Positions 7,487-15,537 of a stretch of DNA of 21,100 bases are shown here, piece by piece. This stretch comes from CAZAGD01 sp049699975. GTDB taxonomy: Bacteria > Desulfobacterota > SM23-61. The stretch is from positions 1 through 21,100 of the forward strand of contig JBNAWB010000040.1 of NCBI GenBank assembly GCA_049699975.1, given 5' to 3'. The translations under genes and the position numbers were made by a program. Position 1 is the first letter of the stretch. Each line of letters opens with the position of its first letter. The notes beneath the pieces were generated by a model. It was given only the letters and a program-made list of their open reading frames with translations, searched no databases and was not told the origin of the DNA.

Positions 7487-8670
7487 AAAGTAACTCCTAA
7501 TCTTTTAGCTACAGGTTGCACATCTTTATCTCCCCGACCTGATAAATTCACCACCATGATCTGCTCTTTAGGCAGTTGGCCTGCTATTTTTTGGGCATAG
7601 GCCAAGGCGTGGGCACTCTCCAAGGCGGGGAGAATCCCTTCGGTTTTACTTAACAGGAAAAAAGCTTCGAAAGCTTCTTCATCAGTAGCCGGAACATACT
7701 CAGCTCGACCTCTTTCTTTTAAAAAAGCATGCTCCGGCCCTACGCCGGGGTAGTCTAACCCGGCAGAAATAGAGTGGGTTTCTTTAATGTTGCCATATTG
7801 ATCTTGCAAAATATAGCTCATACTTCCATGGAGCATGCCTATTGTCCCAGCACTTAGAGAAGCAGCATGGTGACCACTTTCTATACCTAAGCCGGCGGCC
7901 TCAACTCCGACTAATTTGACCCTATCTTTTAAAAAAGGGTAGAAGAGACCCAGGGCATTGCTTCCGCCTCCGACACAGGCCACTAAAATGTCCGGAAGTC
8001 TTCCCTCACGTTTCCAGATCTGTTTCTTCACTTCGCGGCCAATCACCGCTTGAAAATCTCTAACGATCATAGGGTAAGGATGAGGACCGACAACAGAGCC
8101 GATTAAATAATAGGAATCATGAACATTAGTTACCCAGTCGCGCAGGGCCTCATTAATAGCATCTTTGAGAGTTTTGGATCCCGAGGAGACCGGGATAACC
8201 TCAGCTCCCAAGAGACGCATTCTGAATACATTAAGGGATTGGCGCTGTACGTCTTCTTCCCCCATATAAACTGTGCAGGCGAGGCCCAAGAGGGCAGCAG
8301 CCGTGGCGGTAGCTACGCCGTGTTGACCAGCTCCAGTTTCGGCAATAATTCTTTTCTTCCCCATTTGGCGGGCCAGGAGCGCCTGTCCCAAGGTATTGTT
8401 TATTTTATGGGCACCCGTATGGAGCAAGTCTTCCCGTTTTAAATAAATGCGGCAACCTTTTAAATGATTAGTCAACCTCTCGGCAAAGTAAAGAGGAGTA
8501 GGTCGCCCAGCATAATCGCTCAAGAGCTTTTTTAGAATTCTTTGGAAATCGCGGTCATGGAGAGAAGCCAGATAAGCTTCTTCTAATTCCCGCAAAGGCT
8601 CCATTAAAGTTTCTGGTACATATTTACCCCCATAGATTCCGAAGTGTCCTTTTTTATCTGGTTCGCGCAT
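7483..8670 (-). CDS. trpB: Tryptophan synthase beta chain
   Basis: PLP enzyme joining indole and serine to make tryptophan. The length of 395 residues is standard for TrpB1. The PLP lysine is Lys89 in HTGAHKINNTLGQ. AETGAGQHGVATA contains the catalytic glutamate, GGGSNALG binds the cofactor phosphate, and NLSGRGDKD near the C-terminus is characteristic. The ATG lies 17 nt inside the end of trpF and has AAGGAGG about 12 nt upstream, a slightly long spacing. It is followed by trpA with a 4-nt overlap. Confidence 0.97.
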   Translation of the reverse strand: MREPDKKGHFGIYGGKYVPETLMEPLRELEEAYLASLHDRDFQRILKKLLSDYAGRPTPLYFAERLTNHLKGCRIYLKREDLLHTGAHKINNTLGQALLARQMGKKRIIAETGAGQHGVATATAAALLGLACTVYMGEEDVQRQSLNVFRMRLLGAEVIPVSSGSKTLKDAINEALRDWVTNVHDSYYLIGSVVGPHPYPMIVRDFQAVIGREVKKQIWKREGRLPDILVACVGGGSNALGLFYPFLKDRVKLVGVEAAGLGIESGHHAASLSAGTIGMLHGSMSYILQDQYGNIKETHSISAGLDYPGVGPEHAFLKERGRAEYVPATDEEAFEAFFLLSKTEGILPALESAHALAYAQKIAGQLPKEQIMVVNLSGRGDKDVQPVAKRLGVTL

Positions 8671-9274
8671 CTGCTCTCTTAACCTCCTTAATAAACTGAG
8701 CCATTTTATTTATATCTTTTTTGCCAGGAAACTTTTCTACTCCAGAACAAACATCTACTCCCCAAGGACGGAGCAGGGAGATTGCTCGGGAAACATTTTG
8801 GGGATTCAATCCGCCAGCAAGAATAATTTTTTTCCCCTTTATTCCTAAAACCAGTTCCCAAGGGAAGGTTTCCCCGGTACCTCCCGCCTTCTCGGGATGG
8901 AAGCCTTCTAACAGGAATAGATCTTGATCATATTTGTCAATTTCTTTTAAGCTTTCCCTTCCTTTTATTTTGATCGTCTTGATGACAGGCAAAGGCGCTT
9001 GGGCGCAATAAAGCGGGGATTCTGCGCCGTGAAATTGTAAAGCAGTTAAGCCACAAAAATGCGCTATCTGTTTAACTTCTCCTAAGTCAGCGTTTACGAA
9101 CACCCCTATTTTCCAAATAGAAGGAGGCACCTCTTTACATATCTCGGCCGCCACTTGCGGGGTAACTTGGCGGGTACTGGGAGCAAAGATGAAGCCCAAA
9201 GCGTTAGCTCCCCAAGAAACAGCGGCCAAGGCATCTTCTTTATTAGTTAAACCGCATATTTTTATAAAGGTCAT
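8654..9274 (-). CDS. trpF: Phosphoribosylanthranilate isomerase
   Basis: Amadori rearrangement of phosphoribosylanthranilate to CdRP. This is a 206-residue single-domain TIM barrel. The general base Cys7 is present (IKICGLTNKEDA), as are GFIFAPSTR, VGVFVN-like IGVFVN, LQFHG, and the phosphate-binding ILAGGLNPQNV and GVDVCSGVE. The general acid position (Asp126 in the Thermotoga enzyme, in LLD) is Glu123 here (LLEGFHPEKAGGTGETF), a conservative change. The start overlaps the trpC stop as ATGA. Confidence 0.95.
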   Translation of the reverse strand: MTFIKICGLTNKEDALAAVSWGANALGFIFAPSTRQVTPQVAAEICKEVPPSIWKIGVFVNADLGEVKQIAHFCGLTALQFHGAESPLYCAQAPLPVIKTIKIKGRESLKEIDKYDQDLFLLEGFHPEKAGGTGETFPWELVLGIKGKKIILAGGLNPQNVSRAISLLRPWGVDVCSGVEKFPGKKDINKMAQFIKEVKRADARTR

Positions 9275-10047
9275 AAACCCAAAAGCTCCTTAATCTTCAA
9301 ACTAGGCTGGGGCGAACGCATTAAAATTTCACCTACTAAGATGCCTTGCACCCCAGCTTGCTGTAAGGTTAGCACATCTTCTCTGAATTTAATTCCACTT
9401 TCGCTGATGATCGGGCAGGAATGAGAAATTTTTTTTAGTAAGCGGAAAGTTGTTTTCAGATCTACGGTCAAGTCTTTTAGATTACGATTATTTATTCCCA
9501 ATAAAGGGATGGGAAGGCCATCAATTTTTTCTAAATCCTCTTCATCGTGTATTTCCACTAAAATTCCCAGGTCCATTTCCTGGGCTACTTCCATGAGTTC
9601 CTTTAATTGGTCAGAAGATAATATCTTGACTATGAGGAGAATAGCATCTGCCCCTAAATTTCTTCCTTCATAAATCTGAAAGGGATCTAAGAAAAAGTCC
9701 TTTTGCAAAATAGGAAGAGAAATGTTCTTGTTAATTAGCGGCAGATCAAAGAGAGATCCATGAAAATACCCGGATTCGGTGAGCACAGAAACAGCTGCCG
9801 CTCCGGCAGCTGCATATGCCTGGGCTATTTGGGCAATGTTAGCCTCTTTTTGGATCCACCCCGCCGACGGAGAGGCCCGTTTGATTTCAGCAATCAAAGC
9901 TAAGGGTTTAGCGCTGGTAATTCCTTTCTGAAAATTTCGGGGCGGCGGCAAATCGCGCACTCTTTTCTGCAGCTCCCTCAAAGAAAACAGATTTTTTTTG
10001 AGAGACAACTCTTCTCTCTTTCTCAGAATTACCTGCTCCAGAAACAT
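9271..10047 (-). CDS. trpC: Indole-3-glycerol-phosphate synthase
   Basis: Decarboxylating ring closure of CdRP to indole-3-glycerol phosphate. The 258-residue barrel shows all expected catalytic positions: Glu54 and Lys56 (LIAEIKRASPSAG), Lys116 (ILQKDFF), Glu165 (ILVEIHD), Asn186 (GINNRNLKDL) and the ISESGI motif with Glu216. It is monofunctional, with trpF separate. Its ATG overlaps the trpD stop as TAATG. Confidence 0.97.
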   Translation of the reverse strand: MFLEQVILRKREELSLKKNLFSLRELQKRVRDLPPPRNFQKGITSAKPLALIAEIKRASPSAGWIQKEANIAQIAQAYAAAGAAAVSVLTESGYFHGSLFDLPLINKNISLPILQKDFFLDPFQIYEGRNLGADAILLIVKILSSDQLKELMEVAQEMDLGILVEIHDEEDLEKIDGLPIPLLGINNRNLKDLTVDLKTTFRLLKKISHSCPIISESGIKFREDVLTLQQAGVQGILVGEILMRSPQPSLKIKELLGL

Positions 10048-11069
10048 TATTCCTCCTTGATTTGCGAGAAATAGATGAGTTCATTTAATTTTTTTAAAGC
10101 CTGGCCAGAATCGATGACTTCTTTGGCGATCTCTATTCCTTCTGGCAGATGGTCAGCTCGGCCAGCAGCCACAAAAACAGCAGCAGCGTTGATTAATACA
10201 GCTTCTCGATAAGGTCCCCTTTCCCCTTGCAGGACAGCCCGCATGATCTGTGCATTTCTTTCTGCACTTCCTCCTTGGATATCTTTCAGAGACGCTCTCT
10301 TTAGGCCCAATTCTTCTGGCTCAATCTGAAAATTAGAAATTTTTCCATTACGCAACTGATATATAGTGGTCTTGCCAGTAATACTTATTTCATCGCTGCC
10401 ATCTTCGCCATGGACGACAAAAGCTGCTCTACTACCTAAATTTTTAAGAGCTTTGGCAATTAAAGGAAGCCATTGCGGGGAATAGAGGCCTAAGAGATGA
10501 ATGGTAGCTCCGGCCGCGTTAGTCAAAGGACCGAGGAGATTGAAAATTGTCCGGATGCCGATTTCACGGCGAGGTGCTAAAGCATGTTTCATTGCTGGAT
10601 GAAAGATCGGGGCAAAGAGGAAAGCAATTTTAATTTCTTTTAGCGCTCTGCCCACTTTTTCGGGACTCATGGAGAGGTTTACACCGAGAGCTTCTAAGAC
10701 ATCAGCACTGCCGCATTGGCTGGAAACAGAGCGGTTGCCGTGCTTGGCCACAGTCAGCCCTCCACCGGCAGCCACAAAAGCTACGGCTGTGGAAATATTA
10801 AATGTTCCGCGGCCATCGCCTCCGGTACCACAAGTATCTACTATGGTCTCCTCCTCAAGACCGGGAATAGGTATTGCTTTTTCCCGCATCACCTGCGCCA
10901 TACCGGTTATTTCCTGACTAGTCTCCCCTTTCATTCGTAAAGCGGTCAGAAAGGCGGCAATTTGCGTCGGCAGAGCTTCTCCACTCATAATGGTGGCCAT
11001 AGCTTGGGCCGCCTCTTCTTGGGTAAGATTATTTCCCTCAACTACTTGGGCAATAAATTTTTTAAGCAT
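10047..11069 (-). CDS. trpD: Anthranilate phosphoribosyltransferase
   Basis: Transfers phosphoribose from PRPP to anthranilate. 340 residues, the normal length. The PRPP-binding loop is DTCGTGGDGRGTFNIST (78-94), and the glycine-rich KHGNRSVSSQCGSADVLEALG follows at 109-129. RREIGIRTIFNLLGPLTNA is the family's anthranilate-side motif. It is not fused to TrpG; instead its ATG lies 28 nt inside the end of trpG in another frame, suggesting coupled translation. Confidence 0.97.
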   Translation of the reverse strand: MLKKFIAQVVEGNNLTQEEAAQAMATIMSGEALPTQIAAFLTALRMKGETSQEITGMAQVMREKAIPIPGLEEETIVDTCGTGGDGRGTFNISTAVAFVAAGGGLTVAKHGNRSVSSQCGSADVLEALGVNLSMSPEKVGRALKEIKIAFLFAPIFHPAMKHALAPRREIGIRTIFNLLGPLTNAAGATIHLLGLYSPQWLPLIAKALKNLGSRAAFVVHGEDGSDEISITGKTTIYQLRNGKISNFQIEPEELGLKRASLKDIQGGSAERNAQIMRAVLQGERGPYREAVLINAAAVFVAAGRADHLPEGIEIAKEVIDSGQALKKLNELIYFSQIKEE

Positions 11070-11644
11070 GGTCCTGTTCTCCCCAAATCTAAGAAATTTT
11101 TTAGTATTTTTTTGCCTTCTTGAGTCATAATTGATTCCGGATGGAATTGAACCCCTTCCATAAAAAATTCTTTATGGCGCACGCCCATTATCTCTCCCTC
11201 GGCTGTCTGAGCTGAAATTTCCAGACAGGATGGTAAGGTTTTTCGTTCAATAACCAAAGAGTGGTAGCGAATGGCTGAAAAAGGATTAGAAACTCCTTGG
11301 TAAATTGTTTTTCCATCATGGTAGACGAGAGAACTTTTGCCATGCATGAGCTTCTGGGCGCCAATAATTTTTCCCCCATAAATTTCGCCCAGGCATTGAT
11401 GCCCCAAACAAACTCCTAAAATAGGGACCTTTCCGGCAAAAATTTTAATAGCAACTGGGGATATTCCTGCATCTTTGGGCCGACCTGGACCAGGAGAGAT
11501 TACTAAATATTGGCAATTAATCTTGAGCAAAGATGAGGTATCTATCTGGTCATTACGATAAACTAAGCAGGAAGCTCCCAATTCTCCGAAATACTGGACT
11601 AAGTTATAGGTAAAGGAATCATAGTTGTCGATCAAGAGAATCAT
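11042..11644 (-). CDS. trpG: Anthranilate synthase component II (glutamine amidotransferase)
   Basis: Supplies ammonia from glutamine to TrpE. This 200-residue class I amidotransferase has the Cys79-His168-Glu170 triad in PILGVCLGHQCLGE and VQFHPES, plus LIDNYDSFTYNLVQ at the N-terminus and the oxyanion-region ISPGPGRPKDAG. The ATG lies 26 nt inside the end of trpE. Related PabA proteins look similar, but the trpE-trpG-trpD context supports the Trp role. Confidence 0.95.
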   Translation of the reverse strand: MILLIDNYDSFTYNLVQYFGELGASCLVYRNDQIDTSSLLKINCQYLVISPGPGRPKDAGISPVAIKIFAGKVPILGVCLGHQCLGEIYGGKIIGAQKLMHGKSSLVYHDGKTIYQGVSNPFSAIRYHSLVIERKTLPSCLEISAQTAEGEIMGVRHKEFFMEGVQFHPESIMTQEGKKILKNFLDLGRTGPCLKNLLPK

Positions 11645-13124
11645 TTTCTAAACCCTCCTGGGCTATTTGAATAGCTCGGAATAAAGCTTGCGCTTTGTTT
11701 ATGGTCTCCTCATACTCTTTCTGCGGATCGGAATCAGCTACAATTCCCGCCCCGGTTTGAATATAAGCCTTGCCCTCTTTGATTAGAATGGAGCGAATGG
11801 CAATACAGGTATCTAAGTTTCCTGAAAAACTGAAGTAGCCGACCGCGCCGGCATAGAGGCCGCGGCGGATAGGTTCCAATTCCTCGATTATTTCCATGGC
11901 TCTAATTTTAGGAGCACCTGCGACTGTGCCGGCGGGAAAAGCTGCCCGAAAGACATCAAAGCAATTTTTTCCTGGAGCCAGGAGACCGCGGACATTGGAA
12001 ACTATATGCATCACGTGGGAATAACGTTCTATGCCCATTAATTCCGTTACCGCTACCGTCCCAATCTGGGCCACTCGTCCTACATCGTTGCGGCCTAAAT
12101 CTACAAGCATAATGTGTTCGGCCCTTTCTTTTTCGTCTGCTAAAAGTTCCTTTTCTAAGAGGAGATCTTCTTCTTTATTTTGGCCACGGCGGCGCGTTCC
12201 GGCTAAAGGCCTTAGCTCGATCTGCTTTCCTTCCAGACGAACCATCACTTCTGGAGAGGCCCCTAAGAAGACTAAGTCATTTAGGTGGAGGTAAAATAAA
12301 TAAGGGGAAGGATTTAAGGAACGAAGGGCCCGATATATATCAAAAGGATGTACGGAAATTTCGGTGACAAATCTTTGGGAGAGGACTACTTGGATAATGT
12401 CGCCAGCTTCGATGTATTCTTTAGCTTTTTTTACTCTTTCCTGGAAATCCCCTGGACTTAGATTAGAGGAGAGCGGGGCCAGAGAATAATTTTTATTCTC
12501 CTTCCTTGTTCTGGACCAAGGATGACGCAGTTTACTGATCAGCTTGGCAATTTTTTTCTCGGCCCTTTCATAGGCCTCTTGAGGAGGAGTATCATCATCT
12601 AAAAAAGCATTAGAGATAATCTGCATTTTTTGCCGCACATTATCAAAAACCAGAAGAGTGTCGGTAATCATAAAAAAGCAGTCGTAAACGGACAAGTCCC
12701 CAGGAAGGATTTCTGGAATTTTTTCAAAGCGGCGGACCATGTCATAGGCTACATAACCTACTGCGCCACCAAAGAAACGTGGTAAATGGTCATACTTAAC
12801 CGGCTGAAATTTAGCTAAAAAATTTTGTAAGCTTTGCAGAGGATCTCGGTTTCTTCCTTGCTCATAAATTTTTTCTCCTTGAAGAATTTCATAATCTTCC
12901 CCCCTACTGCGAAAGATAAAAGAGGGGGATGAGCCTAAAAAACTGTAGCGTCCCCATTTCTCTCCTCCTTCCACACTTTCTAAGAGAAAGGAAAATTGGT
13001 CATCAGCGATCTTGCGATAAGCCGAGAGGGGAGTTTCCCAGTCAAAATGCACTTCCGCAGAGATAGGAATCAGGTTACCTAATTTAGTTAACTTCTCAAA
13101 TTCTTTTCTGGTAGGACTTAACAC
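11619..13124 (-). CDS. trpE: Anthranilate synthase component I
   Basis: Converts chorismate to anthranilate with TrpG-supplied ammonia, the first committed step to Trp. The length of 501 residues is typical. The tryptophan-feedback element LLES is at 47-50 with NPSPYLFYL at 271-279, so allosteric inhibition by Trp is expected. The catalytic core has LGASPEVMVR, RPLAGTRRRG (306-314), EHIMLVDLGRNDVGR, FPAGTVAGAPK and GAGIVADSDPQKE. The start is GTG at 13124 with AAAGGAGG 6 nt upstream. It begins 12 nt after the stop of the trp leader reading frame and about 45 nt after an attenuator hairpin. Confidence 0.97.
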   Translation of the reverse strand: MLSPTRKEFEKLTKLGNLIPISAEVHFDWETPLSAYRKIADDQFSFLLESVEGGEKWGRYSFLGSSPSFIFRSRGEDYEILQGEKIYEQGRNRDPLQSLQNFLAKFQPVKYDHLPRFFGGAVGYVAYDMVRRFEKIPEILPGDLSVYDCFFMITDTLLVFDNVRQKMQIISNAFLDDDTPPQEAYERAEKKIAKLISKLRHPWSRTRKENKNYSLAPLSSNLSPGDFQERVKKAKEYIEAGDIIQVVLSQRFVTEISVHPFDIYRALRSLNPSPYLFYLHLNDLVFLGASPEVMVRLEGKQIELRPLAGTRRRGQNKEEDLLLEKELLADEKERAEHIMLVDLGRNDVGRVAQIGTVAVTELMGIERYSHVMHIVSNVRGLLAPGKNCFDVFRAAFPAGTVAGAPKIRAMEIIEELEPIRRGLYAGAVGYFSFSGNLDTCIAIRSILIKEGKAYIQTGAGIVADSDPQKEYEETINKAQALFRAIQIAQEGLENDSLDRQL

Positions 13125-13136
13125 TAGCCACCTCCT

Positions 13137-13331
13137 TTAACAAATTAATTTTCCCTCCCTTAAATTAAAAAGGCCGAGGGATTTTTGCCTGGCCTCGGCC
13201 TTTACTTTTTTTGGTATTATCATGCAAATCTTCTTAGCCTTCGGCAGGCAGTCCCTTCCCCTATGGAGCCACCGCCACCACCAAGATGATAAAACGCAAT
13301 TTTGGATTACTTTGTATTCTTTTTTATTCAT
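13137..13331 (-). CDS. trpL: trp operon leader peptide reading frame
   Basis: The ATG at 13331 starts 4 nt after the pheA stop codon. Codons 17-21 (13269-13283) read Trp-Trp-Trp-Arg-Trp, four Trp codons in five, the hallmark of a Trp-sensing attenuator, immediately upstream of an intrinsic terminator and trpE. There is no good Shine-Dalgarno, so translation may depend on ribosomes finishing pheA. Unusually, the Trp frame has no early stop: it runs 64 codons, through the terminator, to a TAA 12 nt before trpE. The functional part is probably only the first 21-25 codons. The rest of the sequence looks like read-through of RNA structure, not a protein. Confidence 0.75.
   Translation of the reverse strand: MNKKEYKVIQNCVLSSWWWRWLHRGRDCLPKAKKICMIIPKKVKAEARQKSLGLFNLREGKLIC
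13169..13203 (-). terminator. Attenuator terminator upstream of trpE
   Basis: A perfect 11-bp stem: on the minus strand AAAGGCCGAGG (13193-13203) and CCTCGGCCTTT (13169-13179), with a 13-nt loop. With the stem's own terminal Ts the run is five T, then AATTT. It sits between the Trp codon run and the trpE ribosome binding site, so it would stop transcription before trpE when Trp is plentiful. Confidence 0.88.
13169..13283 (-). promoter_or_regulatory. trp attenuator with competing 1:2, 2:3 and 3:4 structures
   Basis: Segment 1 lies in the Trp codons: GGCGGT (13271-13276) can pair with ACTGCC (13247-13252), with one G-U pair. Overlapping segment 2, TGCCTGCC (13243-13250), can pair with GGCCAGGCA (13186-13194) through one bulged base. 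That segment covers the top of the terminator's 5' arm and part of its loop. A ribosome stalled at the Trp codons would cover segment 1 and free segment 2 to disrupt the terminator at 13169-13203. This is the classical attenuation logic; the pairings were found by eye, without energy calculation. Confidence 0.7.
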
Positions 13332-13335
13332 CTTT

Positions 13336-14436
13336 TTATGAACATCGCGGATAAGATCCCAAAAGCTTCCAGAAAAGCACTTTGCTTTTTAATTCTTGTA
13401 AAGCATCCTGAACTCCCTCATCTTGAGCATGCCCTTCAAAGTCAAGGAAAAAGACATACTCCCATGGTTTATCTTTAATAGGGCGGGATTCGATTTTAGT
13501 TAAATTGATAGATTTTTCGGCAAAGGGTTTTAAGACCCCATATAAGGCTCCGGGAGCATCAGCGATAGAAAAGAGAAGAGAGGTCTTATCCTGACCAGTT
13601 TTAGCAGCCATTTTTTTCCCTAAGACCAAAAATCTGGTATAGTTATGACGGTAATCCTCAATATTGGATTCAATAATTTTAAGACCATACATTTGGGCCG
13701 CTAAGGAGCTGGCCACAGCAGCTGCTTCGTCATCTTGGGCCGCCATCTGCGCAGCCCGTGCAGTACTCAGGGCTTCGAGAAGCTCAGCCTGAGGAAAGTT
13801 TTTACGGAGCCACTGGCGACATTGGGCCAAAGCCTGGGGGTGCGAATAAATTTTTTTCACGCGCTGCGGGTCTCCGCTTAAAGAGAGAAAATCGTGAGAG
13901 ATGCGGGTTAGAATTTCTCCACAAATTTTTACTTCTGATTCGAGAAACATATCCAGAGTGCGGTTAACTACTCCTTCGGTGGAATTTTCAATGGGCACTA
14001 CTCCATATGCGGCCTTCTCTCTTTCCACACAGGAAAAGACTTCTTGAATGCTCTCTTGAGGCAAAGTTTGCACAGAACTTCCAAATTTTTGCAGACAGGC
14101 CAAGTGCGTGTGGGTGGCTGGTGGACCGAGATAGGCAATTACCAAATCCCCTTCTAATGAGCGGCAGGCGGAGATTATTTCTCTAAAGACTGCGGGGATA
14201 CTTGCCGCAGGAAAAGGGCCAGGATTTTTGGTTTTTAAACGATTGATTATCTCATCTTCCCTTGGCGAGTCATAGGGAGTAATTTGGGACTTATTTTTGA
14301 TTTGGCCGACTTCTTTCACCAAAGCGGCCCTTTGATTGAGCAAAGAGAGAATCTGCTCATCCAAAAGATCTATCTTTTCGCGTAAAAGGTTTATTTTCAC
14401 CTTAGGTTCCATATCCTGCTCACCTGTTATAATCAC
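13336..14436 (-). CDS. pheA: Bifunctional chorismate mutase / prephenate dehydratase (P-protein)
   Basis: Makes phenylpyruvate from chorismate via prephenate. Three domains in order: an AroQ chorismate mutase helix domain (about 13-95, LLREKIDLLDEQILSLLNQRAALVKEVGQIK); a prephenate dehydratase domain (about 99-275) starting AYLGPPATHTHLA, with VVPIENSTEGVVN and the catalytic TRF at 267-269; and an ACT domain (about 285-362) with GALY at 297-300 (GALV in most family members) and the Phe-binding ESRP at 316-319. Phe feedback is therefore expected. The start is GTG at 14436 behind GGGGAGAGG. An in-frame ATG at 14412 with its own AGGTGAGCAGG is an equally plausible start. It follows aroC by 6 nt and is followed by the trp leader. 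Confidence 0.95.
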   Translation of the reverse strand: MIITGEQDMEPKVKINLLREKIDLLDEQILSLLNQRAALVKEVGQIKNKSQITPYDSPREDEIINRLKTKNPGPFPAASIPAVFREIISACRSLEGDLVIAYLGPPATHTHLACLQKFGSSVQTLPQESIQEVFSCVEREKAAYGVVPIENSTEGVVNRTLDMFLESEVKICGEILTRISHDFLSLSGDPQRVKKIYSHPQALAQCRQWLRKNFPQAELLEALSTARAAQMAAQDDEAAAVASSLAAQMYGLKIIESNIEDYRHNYTRFLVLGKKMAAKTGQDKTSLLFSIADAPGALYGVLKPFAEKSINLTKIESRPIKDKPWEYVFFLDFEGHAQDEGVQDALQELKSKVLFWKLLGSYPRCS

Positions 14437-14442
14437 TCATTT

Positions 14443-15525
14443 TTACCTCTCCCCATATCGAGAGGCAGAATGGGGACAAATAATTTTTTGGCGGAGGAGG
14501 TGGTCCGCCAACACTAATGCAACCATAGCTTCACAAACTGGATTTATGCGCGGAATAGCGCAAACATCATGTCTTCCTTTAATCTGAATCGTGACTGGTT
14601 TAAATTCGGAGTTTATTGTTTTTTGCTCTTGGCTGATGGAGGGGATCGGTTTAACTGCTACTCTGATGATAATATCTTGGCCGGTCGATATACCGCCTAA
14701 AATTCCGCCGGCGTCGTTCTTAGCAAAGCCGGTGGGGGTAATGGGGTCATTGCAGATTGAGCCGGTCATCCGGGCTACTCGAAAGCCAGCGCCTATTTCT
14801 ACTCCCCGAACGGCTCCGATGCTCATTAATGCTTTGGCCAAATCAGCCTCAAGTTTGTCGAAAACAGGTTCTCCTAATCCAGGTGGACAGCCGCGAACTA
14901 AAATCTCAACAATGCCTCCCAGAGTATCACCTTGGCCTTTAGCTTCAGCAATCCTTTCGGTCATCTTTTGGACAGCTTGAGGGTCAGGGCAAGCCAAATT
15001 ATTTTTGCGGATTTCAATAAGGTCTCTTTGCTCAGCTCTTATTCCTCCTAATTCTATGGTGTAAGCCAAAATATCAATTTTTTCTCTGGCCAAAATTTTC
15101 TTAGCCACTGCTCCCGCTGCTACGCGAGCTACGGTTTCGCGCGCCGCACTCCGGCCACCACCTCGATAATCACGGTGGCCATATTTTATTTGGTAGGTAA
15201 AATCACCATGGCCAGGACGAAAGACATTCTTAAGTTCTTCATAAGCATTTGAGTCTATATCTTCATTCCAGATCAATAACGAGATCGGGGTGCCCGTGGT
15301 TTGCCCAGCAAAGACACCAGAAAGAATCTGGACTTGGTCCTTTTCTTGTCTGGAAGATGTACCCCATCCTTGGCCAGGACGGCGGCGGTCCAGTTCCTGC
15401 TGGATATCGGCTTCGGTTAACGGCAGCCGCGGAGGACAGCCATCGATCACTACGCCTAAGGCTTTTCCATGAGATTCACCCCAGGTAGTAATTCGAAATA
15501 CTTGTCCAAAAGAATTGCCGGCCAA
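14443..15525 (-). CDS. aroC: Chorismate synthase
   Basis: Converts EPSP to chorismate with reduced FMN, the last shared step. 360 residues. Signatures: GESHGKALGVVIDGCPP (16-32), RPGHGDFTYQIKYGHRDYRG and GGGRSAARETVARVAAGA (122-139), GHRD included, and a C-terminal GRHDVCAIPRINPVCEAM. The start is TTG (15525) encoding MAGNSFG, with AAGGAGG 4 nt upstream; no ATG fits better. It begins 12 nt after aroK. Confidence 0.97.
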   Translation of the reverse strand: MAGNSFGQVFRITTWGESHGKALGVVIDGCPPRLPLTEADIQQELDRRRPGQGWGTSSRQEKDQVQILSGVFAGQTTGTPISLLIWNEDIDSNAYEELKNVFRPGHGDFTYQIKYGHRDYRGGGRSAARETVARVAAGAVAKKILAREKIDILAYTIELGGIRAEQRDLIEIRKNNLACPDPQAVQKMTERIAEAKGQGDTLGGIVEILVRGCPPGLGEPVFDKLEADLAKALMSIGAVRGVEIGAGFRVARMTGSICNDPITPTGFAKNDAGGILGGISTGQDIIIRVAVKPIPSISQEQKTINSEFKPVTIQIKGRHDVCAIPRINPVCEAMVALVLADHLLRQKIICPHSASRYGER

Positions 15526-15537
15526 TTTTCCTCCTTT

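Noticed and set aside
13248..13298. Alternative leader frame TTG...TAG across the Trp codons (Val/Ile-rich, 12 codons)
   Set aside because: It has a stop in the classical place, but no Shine-Dalgarno, a TTG start, and Val/Ile codons irrelevant to trpE. The Trp frame fits the downstream genes.
13137..13331. T-box riboswitch before trpE
   Set aside because: No AGGGTGGNACCGCG-type antiterminator motif or specifier loop; a Trp-rich leader frame explains the region.
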